Positions 24,605 through 32,952 of a stretch of 34,790 bases of DNA are shown here, one piece after another. The position numbers were made by a program, and so were the translations under genes. Under the pieces are notes generated by a model, which was not told the DNA's origin, ran no database searches, and saw only the letters and a list, made by a program, of their open reading frames with translations. The stretch covers positions 1-34,790 of the forward strand of contig JAJFIO010000030.1 in NCBI GenBank assembly GCA_021774915.1, given 5' to 3'. Source of the stretch: Alphaproteobacteria bacterium. GTDB lineage: Bacteria > Pseudomonadota > Alphaproteobacteria > SMXP01. The stretch's first letter is position 1; each line of letters begins with the position of its first letter.

Positions 24605-26290
24605 TCAATCGTTCATGCGATCCAGCTCTGCCAACATTGCATCGCGCATGGCGAATTTCTGGATCTTGCCCGTCACGGTCATCGGATATTCTTGAACAAA
24701 CCGAATATGCCGCGGAATTTTGAAATACGTGATTTGTTCCTTACAGAAGATTTTCACGTCCTCTCCCGACAGATTTTCCCCTTCACGCAGCTGAATCCAC
24801 GCACATACTTCTTCCCCCAATTTTTCATCTGGAATTCCAAAGATCTGTACATCTAGAATTTTTGGATGGGTATAAAGAAACTCTTCAACTTCCCTCGGAT
24901 AAATATTCTCGCCTCCCCTGATAATCATATCCTTGATGCGCCCGACAATCTGGACATAACCTTCTTCATCCATGATGCCCAAATCGCCCGAATGCAGCCA
25001 GCCGCCTGCATCAATCGTGTCACGCGTTCGTTCTTCATCATTCCAGTATCCACGCATCACGGAATACCCACGGGTACAGATTTCTCCCTTTTCTCCGATA
25101 GGCGCAACGCGGCCATCATCCCCCGTTATCTTAACTTCAATACGCGGTACGGCCCTGCCCACTGTGCCCACGCGTTTTTCTATGGGATCTTCAGGCAATG
25201 TCAGATGATTGAGCGGACTGAGCTCAGTCTGCCCATAGCCGATCAGGATGTGTTCCATCCCCATATCATTGATCACGCGGTTCATCACTTCCACCGGGCA
25301 CGGCGCGCCCGCCATAATGCCTGTGCGCAATGACGAAAGATCATATTGATTGAAATCCGGATGATCCAGCTCAGCAATAAACATGGTTGGCACGCCATGA
25401 AGGCCCGTGCACCTTTCATCCTGAACCGCCGCCAAGGTTTCCGACGGGTCAAATCCAGGTCCGGGATAAACGGCTGTTGCGCCATGCGCCACGCACAAGA
25501 GGTTTCCCAAAACCATCCCGAAACAATGGTAAAGCGGGACCGGAATACATAGTCGGTCTTCATGCGTGAACTTCATCCCGCATCCTGAAAGCCATCCATT
25601 ATTGAGGATATTACAGGAGGTTAGCGTCGCGCCTTTCGGACTGCCCGTGGTGCCGCTGGTGAACTGGATATTGATCGGATCATCAGGCAACAATTCATCT
25701 TTCAGTCTCTCCATCTCGCGGATTTCAGACTCTCCACCCAGCCCCAGAACATCCCGATAGTTCAACATGCCCGGCGTATGATCGTCGCCCATGCGAATAA
25801 CAGATTGCAGATAGGGCAGGCGTTTCGCCTTCAGGTTCCCCGGCGCGCAACTCTCAAGCTCCGGCAACAACTCTTGCAACATTTCAATGTATCGGCTGCT
25901 CTTAAACCGGTCCGCCGTGACGATGGCGCGGCATTCAACTTTTTTCAACGCATATTCAAGCTCATACAATCGATAAGCCGGATTGATACAGACAAGGAGT
26001 GCGCCGATTTTCGCCGTGGCAAATTGCGTAACCGCCCATTCGGCACTATTAGGCCCCCAGACTCCTACGCGATCACCAGGTTTAATTCCAAGCTTTAACA
26101 AGCCCGTCGCCAGCGCATCAACCTGTTCTTTATAATCATTATACGTCCAGCGGATATTCTGATGTCTGACGATCAGCGCATCGTTGTCGCCAAAGCGTGC
26201 AACAATATCATCAAAATAATTCCCGATCGTCTCGTAAATCAGGGGCTCATCGCCTGCGCCGCATACATAACTCTTTGTCAACTTAGCCAT
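24605..26290 (-). CDS. AMP-binding acyl-CoA synthetase
   Basis: A 561-residue member of the ANL superfamily, which activates a carboxylic acid with ATP and CoA. The phosphate loop is FTSGTTGSPKGAT (about residues 214-226), the adenine motif is YGQTELSP, the hinge and ribose motif is GWLHSGDLG, and the catalytic lysine motif is TGKIQKFAMRD near the C-terminus. A likely medium- or long-chain fatty acid, or a branched acid, is the substrate; no specificity residue settles this. It is convergent with the PNPOx fusion and lies downstream of the mms cluster on the same strand, separated by a hairpin. AAGGTG about 7 bases before the ATG serves as the ribosome site. Confidence 0.92.
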   Translation of the reverse strand: MAKLTKSYVCGAGDEPLIYETIGNYFDDIVARFGDNDALIVRHQNIRWTYNDYKEQVDALATGLLKLGIKPGDRVGVWGPNSAEWAVTQFATAKIGALLVCINPAYRLYELEYALKKVECRAIVTADRFKSSRYIEMLQELLPELESCAPGNLKAKRLPYLQSVIRMGDDHTPGMLNYRDVLGLGGESEIREMERLKDELLPDDPINIQFTSGTTGSPKGATLTSCNILNNGWLSGCGMKFTHEDRLCIPVPLYHCFGMVLGNLLCVAHGATAVYPGPGFDPSETLAAVQDERCTGLHGVPTMFIAELDHPDFNQYDLSSLRTGIMAGAPCPVEVMNRVINDMGMEHILIGYGQTELSPLNHLTLPEDPIEKRVGTVGRAVPRIEVKITGDDGRVAPIGEKGEICTRGYSVMRGYWNDEERTRDTIDAGGWLHSGDLGIMDEEGYVQIVGRIKDMIIRGGENIYPREVEEFLYTHPKILDVQIFGIPDEKLGEEVCAWIQLREGENLSGEDVKIFCKEQITYFKIPRHIRFVQEYPMTVTGKIQKFAMRDAMLAELDRMND

Positions 26291-26329
26291 CAGTACACAC
26301 CTTCACCATATGAAGAAGCTTGTTACAAA

Positions 26330-26356
26330 AAGAAGGGGCACGGGCGGCCCCTTCTT
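26330..26356 (-). terminator. Intrinsic terminator-like hairpin just upstream of the acyl-CoA synthetase
   Basis: AAGAAGGGGC at 26330-26339 and GCCCCTTCTT at 26347-26356 form a perfect 10-bp stem with a 7-base loop. Read on the minus strand it is followed by a run of five T, the form of an intrinsic terminator. It is only about 40 bases before the synthetase start, so it may terminate the upstream unit or act as an attenuator for the synthetase. Confidence 0.65.
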
Positions 26357-26479
26357 CTCTGGATATCAACAGATCTCCATACGAGATATCTCTCTAACGA
26401 GGCATTACCACCTAGTGCATCACTCGTTATTTTGGAATCACTTGCGATGCTCTCGTTCTTGTTGGTCGCGCCGTTTTAA

Positions 26480-26530
26480 GCGCAAAACCGCACACACCCA
26501 CGGATCAAGTCCGAGGGCATGCTTTTGCGC
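26480..26530. repeat. Nested inverted repeats, palindromic intergenic element
   Basis: An outer repeat, GCGCAAAA at 26480-26487 with TTTTGCGC at 26523-26530 (8 bp), encloses an inner hairpin, CCCACGGA at 26497-26504 with TCCGAGGG at 26510-26517 (7 of 8 pairs) and the 5-base loop TCAAG. It lies a few bases past the stop of the small exported protein gene, so it may also terminate that message. The inner part resembles palindromic intergenic repeats I recall from Rhizobiales genomes; this is from memory. I saw no second copy here. Confidence 0.5.
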
Positions 26531-26538
26531 ACGGCGCT

Positions 26539-26835
26539 CTAGTGCTCAACTGCACATTCATCAAGAACTGCTTTCAGCGCATCACTTGACTGTTCATACG
26601 CTTCATCGTCGTTTGACGCAGTTTTAGTAACCGCCCAGATTTCTTCATTAAGCGCTGCATTAGCATCCCCTTTAGCGCCGAGGCATGAACACTGCGACGC
26701 CACATCGCCCGTACTCTGCCACTCAATAGAGATGCGATTGCACATTTCTTCCGTTGATTCTGCCAAGCTTGGCGAAACAAAAGCAAAAACCGCTCCAAGA
26801 ACTGCACCACAAGTTAGGATATTTTTGATATTCAC
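26539..26835 (-). CDS. Small exported cysteine-containing protein, unknown function
   Basis: 98 residues with a clear Sec signal: MNIKN, hydrophobic residues 6-20, and SLA at 23-25 before ESTEE. The mature part of about 73 residues is acidic and has four cysteines (C32, C49, C51, C94), which could form two disulfides in the periplasm. It has no C-terminal anchor. I do not recognise a family. The start is GTG at 26835, with GGAG 8 bases upstream. It lies between the thiolase and the acyl-CoA synthetase on the same strand, without an obvious link to either. Its GTG overlaps the stop of a possible 26-residue leader peptide (next entry). Confidence 0.7.
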   Translation of the reverse strand: MNIKNILTCGAVLGAVFAFVSPSLAESTEEMCNRISIEWQSTGDVASQCSCLGAKGDANAALNEEIWAVTKTASNDDEAYEQSSDALKAVLDECAVEH

Positions 26836-26912
26836 TTCACAATCTCCATTTTTGCAACTTCCTCAATCCCACGCACAGCATACAGGATCGCCGAAATTAG
26901 AAACAGTTTCAA
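26832..26912 (-). CDS. Possible 26-residue leader peptide overlapping the small exported gene
   Basis: An open frame of 26 residues begins with TTG at 26912 (MKLFLISAILYAVRG at the start, ending in KMEIVK). Its TGA stop overlaps the GTG start of the next gene (GTGA), the form seen in translational coupling. GAGGAG lies about 10 bases upstream of the TTG, slightly far. The N-terminal half is hydrophobic. It is short and its start is weak, so it may be chance. Confidence 0.28.
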   Translation of the reverse strand: MKLFLISAILYAVRGIEEVAKMEIVK

Positions 26913-26956
26913 TATAAAACTTCTCCTCTAACAATTTAATTTGTACACGGGCCTAT

Positions 26957-28144
26957 TTAACTGGTGCGTTCAATTGCCATGGCTGTCGCCTCCCCACCGC
27001 CAATGCACAGGCTAGCCACGCCTTTTTTAAGATCGTAGTGCTCGAGCGCCGCGATAAGCGTGACCAATACACGCGCTCCCGAGGCCCCTATGGGATGTCC
27101 CAAAGCGCAGGCCCCGCCATGCACATTGACTTTATCAAAAGGTATATCCAACTCTTTCATCGCGATCATGGGAACCACGGCAAAAGCCTCATTGACCTCG
27201 AAAAGTTCCACATCGCCGGCAGTCCATCCGGTTTTGCCAAACAGCGCCTTGATGGCGCCCACCGGTGCGGAGGTAAATTGCGACGGCTTGCGTGCATGAA
27301 CGCTGTGTCCTCGAATGGTCGCCAGCGGCGTTTTTCCCAGTTTTTCGGCTTGCGAACGGCGCATCAAAACGAGCGCCGCGCCGCCGTCGGAAATCGAACT
27401 GGAATTAGCCGCCGTCACTGTACCCTCGATGGCAAAAGCTGGCCGCAGGGTCGGGATTTTTTCAGGCCGCGCCTTACCCGGCTGCTCATCCACACCGACA
27501 GCCAAGACCCCTTTTCGGGTTTTAACCTCCACCGGCGTGACCTCCCGATCAAAAGCACCGCTTGCAATAGCTTTATTGGCCCGCTCCAGAGATGTAATCG
27601 CATAAGCATCCTGTTCTTCGCGGGTCAATTGATAGGCCTGCGCCGCTTCTTCGGCAAAGCTTCCCATCAAGCGACCCTGCTCATAGGCGTCTTCCAATCC
27701 ATCCAGAAACATATGGTCTTTGACTTCGCCATGGCCAAGGCGTAAACCCCCGCGCACTTTGGGCAGAAGGTAGGGCGCATTGGTCATGCTCTCCATACCG
27801 CCCGCGACCATCACGTCGTGAGAGCCCGCGCAGATTGCATCATGCGCCACCATCACCGCCTGCATACCGGAACCGCACATCTTGTTGACCGTTGTGCACG
27901 GCGTCGCGACATCAAGTCCCGCCCCCAGCGCCGCCTGCCGGGCCGGGGCTTGCCCCAGACCCGCGCTCAGCACAAGGCCCATGATCGCGCTGTCCACGGA
28001 CTGGCCATCCACACCAGCTTGCCCCAGCGCGGCTTTGATCGCCGTGGCGCCCAATTCCGGCGCGGTTATTGACGAGAGTTCACCCTGAAACCCGCCCATG
28101 GGCGTGCGGGCCATGCCGACAATCACGATAGGATCTTCATTCAT
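26957..28144 (-). CDS. Acetyl-CoA C-acetyltransferase (thiolase)
   Basis: A 395-residue degradative/biosynthetic thiolase that joins or cleaves acetyl-CoA units. The nucleophile is C90 in NKMCGSGMQAV; H350 sits in GGACALGHPIGASGA, and the acid-base cysteine is C380 in SLCIGGG. These match the Cys89/His348/Cys378 set of the Zoogloea enzyme. The ATG at 28144 is taken because GGAGA is 6 bases upstream and the length becomes normal; an in-frame start at 28174 would add ten residues. It is the last gene of the mms cluster, 48 bases after mmsB. It may handle acetoacetyl-CoA from branched-chain or fatty acid breakdown. Confidence 0.93.
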   Translation of the reverse strand: MNEDPIVIVGMARTPMGGFQGELSSITAPELGATAIKAALGQAGVDGQSVDSAIMGLVLSAGLGQAPARQAALGAGLDVATPCTTVNKMCGSGMQAVMVAHDAICAGSHDVMVAGGMESMTNAPYLLPKVRGGLRLGHGEVKDHMFLDGLEDAYEQGRLMGSFAEEAAQAYQLTREEQDAYAITSLERANKAIASGAFDREVTPVEVKTRKGVLAVGVDEQPGKARPEKIPTLRPAFAIEGTVTAANSSSISDGGAALVLMRRSQAEKLGKTPLATIRGHSVHARKPSQFTSAPVGAIKALFGKTGWTAGDVELFEVNEAFAVVPMIAMKELDIPFDKVNVHGGACALGHPIGASGARVLVTLIAALEHYDLKKGVASLCIGGGEATAMAIERTS

Positions 28145-28192
28145 ACCATTTCTCCGTTTTCCAACAGCCCACATCTACATCAAATCGAGATC

Positions 28193-29083
28193 TTAGGCAT
28201 CTCCTTCAAGCATTTTAATGATGCCGGAAAAATCAAGTGCGCCCTGGCCTGCTTCATCGAATTTGGCGTAAACGGACATGGCTTTGGCCCCCAAAGGGGT
28301 CGTCGCGCCGGTTTCCTGCGCTGCATCCTGCGCCAGCTTCAGGTCTTTGAGCATCATCGCCACCGTGAACCCGGGCTGATACTCCCGATTGGCGGGCGAG
28401 GTGGGCACGGGCCCCGGCACCGGGCAATAATTGGTCAAAGACCAGTTCTGCCCTGATGCATTGCTCGCGATGTCAAAAAGCTTTTGCCGTTCAAGCCCCA
28501 ATCTGTCGGCAAGAAGAAAAGCTTCACAGGTGCCGATCATGGTGATGCCGAGAAGCATGTTATTGCACACCTTGGCCGCCTGGCCCGCGCCTGAAGGCCC
28601 GGCATGGATAATTTTTTGCCCCATGGCGCCCAGAATCGGCTGCGCGCGCTCAAATGCTGACTCAGAGCCCCCGACCATGAAAGTGAGCGTGCCCGCTTCA
28701 GCCGCCGCAACGCCGCCGGACACCGGCGCATCCACCATCATCATGCCCGCCTCTTCAGCCACCTCGCCAACCGCGCGGGCAGTGGCGACATCAATGGTCG
28801 AGCAATCCATAAACAGTGTGCCTTGTGATGCGGCGCCGAGGATACCATCTTTACCCTGATAAATCGCGCGCACATGTTCACCGGCGGGCAGCATGGTCAC
28901 GACCGCCTCCACATCAGACACGGCATCAGCCGCATCACTAGCCAATTGCGCCCCTTGGGACCCAAGTTTTTGCATCGCGTCTTCAGACAGATCGAAAACC
29001 TTGAGCTGGTGACCATTTTTGAGAAGGTTCAGCGCCATTGGCCCGCCCATATTCCCGAGCCCTATAAATCCTATCTTAGTCAT
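28193..29083 (-). CDS. mmsB: 3-Hydroxyisobutyrate dehydrogenase
   Basis: A 296-residue NAD-dependent dehydrogenase that oxidises 3-hydroxyisobutyrate to methylmalonate semialdehyde in valine breakdown. The Rossmann motif is GFIGLGNMGGPMA at about residues 5-17; the substrate-binding segment DAPVSGGVAAAEAGTLTFMVGG and the catalytic lysine in GAGQAAKVCNN are present. The ATG at 29083 is used because GGAGA precedes it by 5 to 6 bases and the Rossmann fold then starts directly; longer in-frame starts run into the preceding gene. It overlaps the end of the hydrolase gene by 8 bases. Confidence 0.93.
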   Translation of the reverse strand: MTKIGFIGLGNMGGPMALNLLKNGHQLKVFDLSEDAMQKLGSQGAQLASDAADAVSDVEAVVTMLPAGEHVRAIYQGKDGILGAASQGTLFMDCSTIDVATARAVGEVAEEAGMMMVDAPVSGGVAAAEAGTLTFMVGGSESAFERAQPILGAMGQKIIHAGPSGAGQAAKVCNNMLLGITMIGTCEAFLLADRLGLERQKLFDIASNASGQNWSLTNYCPVPGPVPTSPANREYQPGFTVAMMLKDLKLAQDAAQETGATTPLGAKAMSVYAKFDEAGQGALDFSGIIKMLEGDA

Positions 29084-30149
29084 GGAGATTCTCCTTTTGG
29101 CCAACTTGCCGATCAAAGCGCAACTCATCGGCATCCAGAGATGCAAAATAAGCATCGACAGACGCCGTGGAAACGTCTTCAAGCCGCGCCGGCTTCCAAT
29201 GAGGCGTATTGTCCTTGTCAATCACAATGGCGCGCACACCTTCAAAGAACTCATACCCCTTCATGATCCGGCTGATGATACGGTACTCCAGAGCCATGCA
29301 CTCACGAAAAGAAAGTTTTGCTCCTTCCCGCAATTGTCGCATTGTAATTTTGAGAGACGTGGGAGATTTGGTGCGCAGGGTCATCACCATCTCTTGCGCC
29401 CACGCGTCATCCGATGCTGAAAGGGTATTCAAAATATCTTCGACCGCATTGCCGGCAAAAAATCCATCGATCCTGTTTTGAAGGGCGGCAAGTGAGGCAG
29501 CTCCAGGGTCAACGGCAAACTTTGCACACATCCGGTCCACATCCCCGCCCGCGCTCAAATTCCGCAAAAGTTCGTCTTGGGCATGACTGGGCGCATAGTG
29601 CGTCGCAATCCCGGCGTAAAGACAATCCGCCACCTTCAGCCGTGCGCCCGTCAGACCGAGATAACACCCAAGTTCCCCGCGCAGCCGCGGCAGAAAATAC
29701 GTCCCGCCAACATCCGGGATCAGGCCGATGCCGGTTTCCGGCATGGCAAACAGAGTACTCTCGCCTGCAATGCGGTACTTCCCGTGGACGGAAACGCCAA
29801 CCCCGCCTCCCATTACAATTCCATCGATAAAGGCGATATAGGGTTTGGTATATTCCTTGATGAACGTATTCAGCCGATATTCATGCCAATAAAATTGCAT
29901 GACATCCTTTGAGCCTGCCTGCCCCGCCTCGTAAAGCGATCTGATATCACCACCCGCACAAAAAGCCCGGGTGCCGGCACCGCGTATCGCCACCGCGTGC
30001 ACATGTTCCGCTTGCGCCCAGCGCTCAAGCTGATCCAACAGTGCCAAGCACATGTTTGTCGTCAGAGCATTCAGCGCGTCCGGCCGGTTCAAGGTGATCA
30101 GACCCAGCGCGCCCATTTCCTCAAACAGAATGTCGGCATCTGCATTCAT
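29076..30149 (-). CDS. 3-Hydroxyisobutyryl-CoA hydrolase (crotonase family)
   Basis: A 357-residue crotonase-fold protein. It hydrolyses 3-hydroxyisobutyryl-CoA to the free acid, the step before mms[16 protein letters not shown] near residue 60, MGGGVGVS (oxyanion hole) and [22 protein letters not shown], with its Glu and Asp, are the features that separate this hydrolase from ordinary enoyl-CoA hydratases. The length is also longer than a hydratase (about 260). It overlaps the acyl-CoA dehydrogenase stop by 4 bases (ATGA) and mmsB by 8, so the three are coupled. Confidence 0.92.
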   Translation of the reverse strand: MNADADILFEEMGALGLITLNRPDALNALTTNMCLALLDQLERWAQAEHVHAVAIRGAGTRAFCAGGDIRSLYEAGQAGSKDVMQFYWHEYRLNTFIKEYTKPYIAFIDGIVMGGGVGVSVHGKYRIAGESTLFAMPETGIGLIPDVGGTYFLPRLRGELGCYLGLTGARLKVADCLYAGIATHYAPSHAQDELLRNLSAGGDVDRMCAKFAVDPGAASLAALQNRIDGFFAGNAVEDILNTLSASDDAWAQEMVMTLRTKSPTSLKITMRQLREGAKLSFRECMALEYRIISRIMKGYEFFEGVRAIVIDKDNTPHWKPARLEDVSTASVDAYFASLDADELRFDRQVGQKENLHD

Positions 30150-31285
30150 GGCTTCAACAGGTTCCGGGCGATAATCATCCGCATAATCTCATTCGTGCCT
30201 TCAAGAATCTGATGAACGCGCACATCCCGCAAATGGCGCTCAATCGGATAATCTTTGAGGTAGCCATAACCACCATGTATTTGCAGCGCCTCATTGACCA
30301 CTTCGAATCCGGTATCCGTCGCCAGACGCTTGGCCATGGCGCAGTACATGCTGGCCTTCGGATCTTTATTCTCTAATTTATACGCCGCCTGATAGAGAAG
30401 CAGCCGGGCGGCTTCCAACTCAGTCGCCATATCGGCCAGTTTGAATTGCAGCGCTTGAAAGTGGCTGAGCTTGCGGCCAAATTGTTCGCGCTCCAGCATA
30501 TAGGCCCTGGCTGCCTCCAAGGCCGCTCCCGCTGTTCCCAAAGAGCAGGCCCCGATATTGAGCCGCCCGCCATCAAGTCCCTGTAAGGCAATTTTAAAAC
30601 CGTCTCCCTCGGCTCCGATAAGGTTGGCCACGGGCACACGGGCATTTTCAAAAATAACTTGCGTCGTCGGCTGAGAATTCCAGCCCATCTTGCGCTCTTC
30701 GGCGCCAAAGCTAAGGCCTGCTGCGCCCTTTTCAACCACAAGACAAGAGATGCCCTTAGCCCCGTCGCCGCCCGTCCGCACCATGCAGACATAGACATCG
30801 GAGTGGCCGCCGCCTGAAATAAACGCCTTCGTGCCGTTAAGGATATAGTCATCGCCCTCGCGCACGGCTTTGGTTCTCAAAGAGGCAGCATCGGACCCCG
30901 CGCCGGGTTCCGTCAGGCAATAGCTGGCGATCAATTCCATCGTGGTGAGGCGCGGCAACCAGTGGCGGCGCTGCGCTTCAGAGCCAAAGCAGTCGATCAT
31001 CCACGACGCCATATTGTGAATGGAAATAAACGCCGCCGTCGACGTGCAGCCCGCCGACAGAGCTTCAAAAATCAGCGCCGCGTCAAGGCGGCTCAAATTT
31101 GATCCACCAACGTCCTCTTTTACATAGATTCCACCAAAGCCCAGCACGGCCGCCTCGCGCAATGTCTCCACGGGGAAAAACTTGTCCTCATCCCACTCGG
31201 CCGCGAAAGGCGCCAGGCGATTTTCAGAAAACTGCCGCGCCGTCTCCTGAAACGCCCGCTGGTCTTCATTCAAGTCAAAATGCAT
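30146..31285 (-). CDS. Acyl-CoA dehydrogenase, probably isobutyryl-CoA dehydrogenase
   Basis: A 379-residue FAD enzyme of normal length. The [17 protein letters not shown] flavin/substrate loop and the C-terminal [21 protein letters not shown] segment are seen; the C-terminal [16 protein letters not shown] contains the probable catalytic Glu region. In this cluster the expected reaction is isobutyryl-CoA to methacrylyl-CoA, the first dehydrogenation of valine breakdown. Substrate is inferred from neighbours; short-branched or 2-methylbutyryl-CoA is the alternative. GGAGG precedes the ATG by 6 bases. No separate enoyl-CoA hydratase for methacrylyl-CoA is visible here, so that step must be encoded elsewhere. 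Confidence 0.9.
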   Translation of the reverse strand: MHFDLNEDQRAFQETARQFSENRLAPFAAEWDEDKFFPVETLREAAVLGFGGIYVKEDVGGSNLSRLDAALIFEALSAGCTSTAAFISIHNMASWMIDCFGSEAQRRHWLPRLTTMELIASYCLTEPGAGSDAASLRTKAVREGDDYILNGTKAFISGGGHSDVYVCMVRTGGDGAKGISCLVVEKGAAGLSFGAEERKMGWNSQPTTQVIFENARVPVANLIGAEGDGFKIALQGLDGGRLNIGACSLGTAGAALEAARAYMLEREQFGRKLSHFQALQFKLADMATELEAARLLLYQAAYKLENKDPKASMYCAMAKRLATDTGFEVVNEALQIHGGYGYLKDYPIERHLRDVRVHQILEGTNEIMRMIIARNLLKP

Positions 31286-31306
31286 TGCATGCCTCCACCA
31301 GCCTAG

Positions 31307-32806
31307 CTATTTCATCGTCGGAATCACGAATGATGCGTCTTCCCTCTGACCTTGTGGCCAGCGTGACGTGACCGTCTTGATTTTTGTGTAAAAACGCACG
31401 CCTTCCGGCCCGTGCTGATTGACATCGCCAAAGGCCGAGCGCTTCCACCCGCCAAAGGTATGATAGGCCAATGGCACGGGGATGGGCACATTAATACCGA
31501 CCATACCGACATTCACCCGAGAGGCAAACTCACGCGCCGTATCGCCATCGCGCGTGAAGATCGCCACACCGTTTCCGTATTGATGTTCAGAGGGCAGGCG
31601 CAGCGCTTCTTCAAAATCTTTGGCCCGCACAATCTGAAGGACAGGGCCAAATATTTCTTGCTCGTAGGTCACCATATCAGTGGTGACCCGGTCGAACAGG
31701 CATGGCCCCATAAAGAAACCATTCTCGAAGCCCTGCATGGAAAAATCACGCCCGTCGATGAGAAGTTCTGCACCCTCTTCAACACCTTTGGCGACATAAT
31801 TTTTGATTTTATCCAGATGCGCCGCGCTCACCACCGGCCCATATTGGGCTTCGGCATCGGTTGAAATTCCAACTTTGAGATTTTTGATCCGTGGGGTGAG
31901 CGCTTCGATCAACCGATCGGCAGTTTCATCGCCCACCGGCACCGCTACCGGCAGCGCCATGCAGCGTTCACCGGCCGATCCATAGGCCGAGCCCAGAAAA
32001 TCATTGACGACCTGTTCCATATCCGCATCAGGCATGACAATGCCGTGGTTCTTCGCCCCGCCCATGGCCTGCACGCGCTTACCATGGGCCGTGCCTTGAG
32101 CAAAAACATATTGAGCAATATCCGATGACCCAACAAAGCTGACCGCTTTAATATCAGGATCGGTCAAGATGGCATCGACAGCTTGCTTGTCCCCATTGAC
32201 CACGTTCAAGACCCCGGCCGGCGCGCCCGCCTCCATGAACAGCTCCGCCAGACGCAAGGGCACGCTCGGATCCTTTTCAGATGGCTTGCAGATAAATGTG
32301 TTTCCGCAGGCAATGGCCACACCGAACATCCACATCGGAATCATGGCGGGAAAATTGAACGGCGTGATTCCCGCCACCACGCCCAAAGGCTGGCGCATGG
32401 AATAAATATCAATGCCGGGCCCGGCGCCTTCCGTGAACTCGCCTTTGAGCAAATGAGGTATCCCGCAGGCAAACTCGATAACCTCAAGCCCGCGCTGAAT
32501 GTCACCCTTGGAATCGGCGACAACCTTGCCATGCTCGGCAGATAACATGTGCGCCAGCTCGTCAATATTCTGCTCCAGCAAGTCTTTGAACCTGAACATG
32601 ACGCGGGCGCGGCGCTGGGGGTTCATAGCTGACCAGGCTCCAAACGCGCTTAAAGCTGCCTCGACCGCTTTGCGCATTTCTTGTGCATTCGCTAACGGGA
32701 CTTTGGCTTGAACTTCGCCCGTATTGGGGTTGTACACATCGCCAAAGCGGCCACTGTCGCCGCTCACCCGCTCCCCATTGATAAAATGCATCAATTCTCT
32801 AGCCAT
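31307..32806 (-). CDS. mmsA: Methylmalonate-semialdehyde dehydrogenase (CoA-acylating)
   Basis: A 499-residue aldehyde dehydrogenase of the CoA-dependent type that converts methylmalonate semialdehyde to propionyl-CoA and CO2. The catalytic cysteine is C282 in SAGERCMALPVA, where RCMA is typical of this family. GVVAGITPFNFPAMIPMW and QAMGGAKNHGIVMPDAD are also family marks. The ATG at 32806 has GGGAG close upstream and gives the usual length; an in-frame ATG six codons earlier lacks a site. First gene of the mms unit, with a 21-base gap to the acyl-CoA dehydrogenase and a divergent LysR gene upstream. Confidence 0.94.
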   Translation of the reverse strand: MARELMHFINGERVSGDSGRFGDVYNPNTGEVQAKVPLANAQEMRKAVEAALSAFGAWSAMNPQRRARVMFRFKDLLEQNIDELAHMLSAEHGKVVADSKGDIQRGLEVIEFACGIPHLLKGEFTEGAGPGIDIYSMRQPLGVVAGITPFNFPAMIPMWMFGVAIACGNTFICKPSEKDPSVPLRLAELFMEAGAPAGVLNVVNGDKQAVDAILTDPDIKAVSFVGSSDIAQYVFAQGTAHGKRVQAMGGAKNHGIVMPDADMEQVVNDFLGSAYGSAGERCMALPVAVPVGDETADRLIEALTPRIKNLKVGISTDAEAQYGPVVSAAHLDKIKNYVAKGVEEGAELLIDGRDFSMQGFENGFFMGPCLFDRVTTDMVTYEQEIFGPVLQIVRAKDFEEALRLPSEHQYGNGVAIFTRDGDTAREFASRVNVGMVGINVPIPVPLAYHTFGGWKRSAFGDVNQHGPEGVRFYTKIKTVTSRWPQGQREDASFVIPTMK

Positions 32807-32892
32807 GGTCTCCCTTTCCCACATTTCAGCAAAAACAAGAAATGAGATGTCTTAAAGCTTGAATTTTATCGTGCAAATACGCCAATGTAACC

Positions 32893-32914
32893 TGGTATTA
32901 TTCCGATATTACCA
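32893..32914. promoter_or_regulatory. LysR-type operator between mmsA and the divergent LysR gene
   Basis: TGGTATTATT at 32893-32902 faces GATATTACCA at 32905-32914: an interrupted dyad of 22 bases with 8 of 10 pairs matching and the centre at 32903/32904. The outer TGGTA/TACCA halves are perfect. It is in the 146-base gap between mmsA and LysR, about 40 bases from the LysR start and about 87 from mmsA. This is where the regulator would be expected to act on both genes. Confidence 0.5.
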
Positions 32915-32952
32915 TGCATTTTTGCAGTCACTGTTCTTTCAAGGATACGCTC

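Noticed and set aside
27038-27745. Plus-strand open frame of 235 codons opposite the thiolase
   Set aside because: Antisense to a gene with all catalytic residues; typical of GC-rich complementary frames.
29084-29221. Longer start for mmsB
   Set aside because: It would overlap the hydrolase by almost 150 bases; the ATG at 29083 has a good ribosome site and starts the Rossmann fold.
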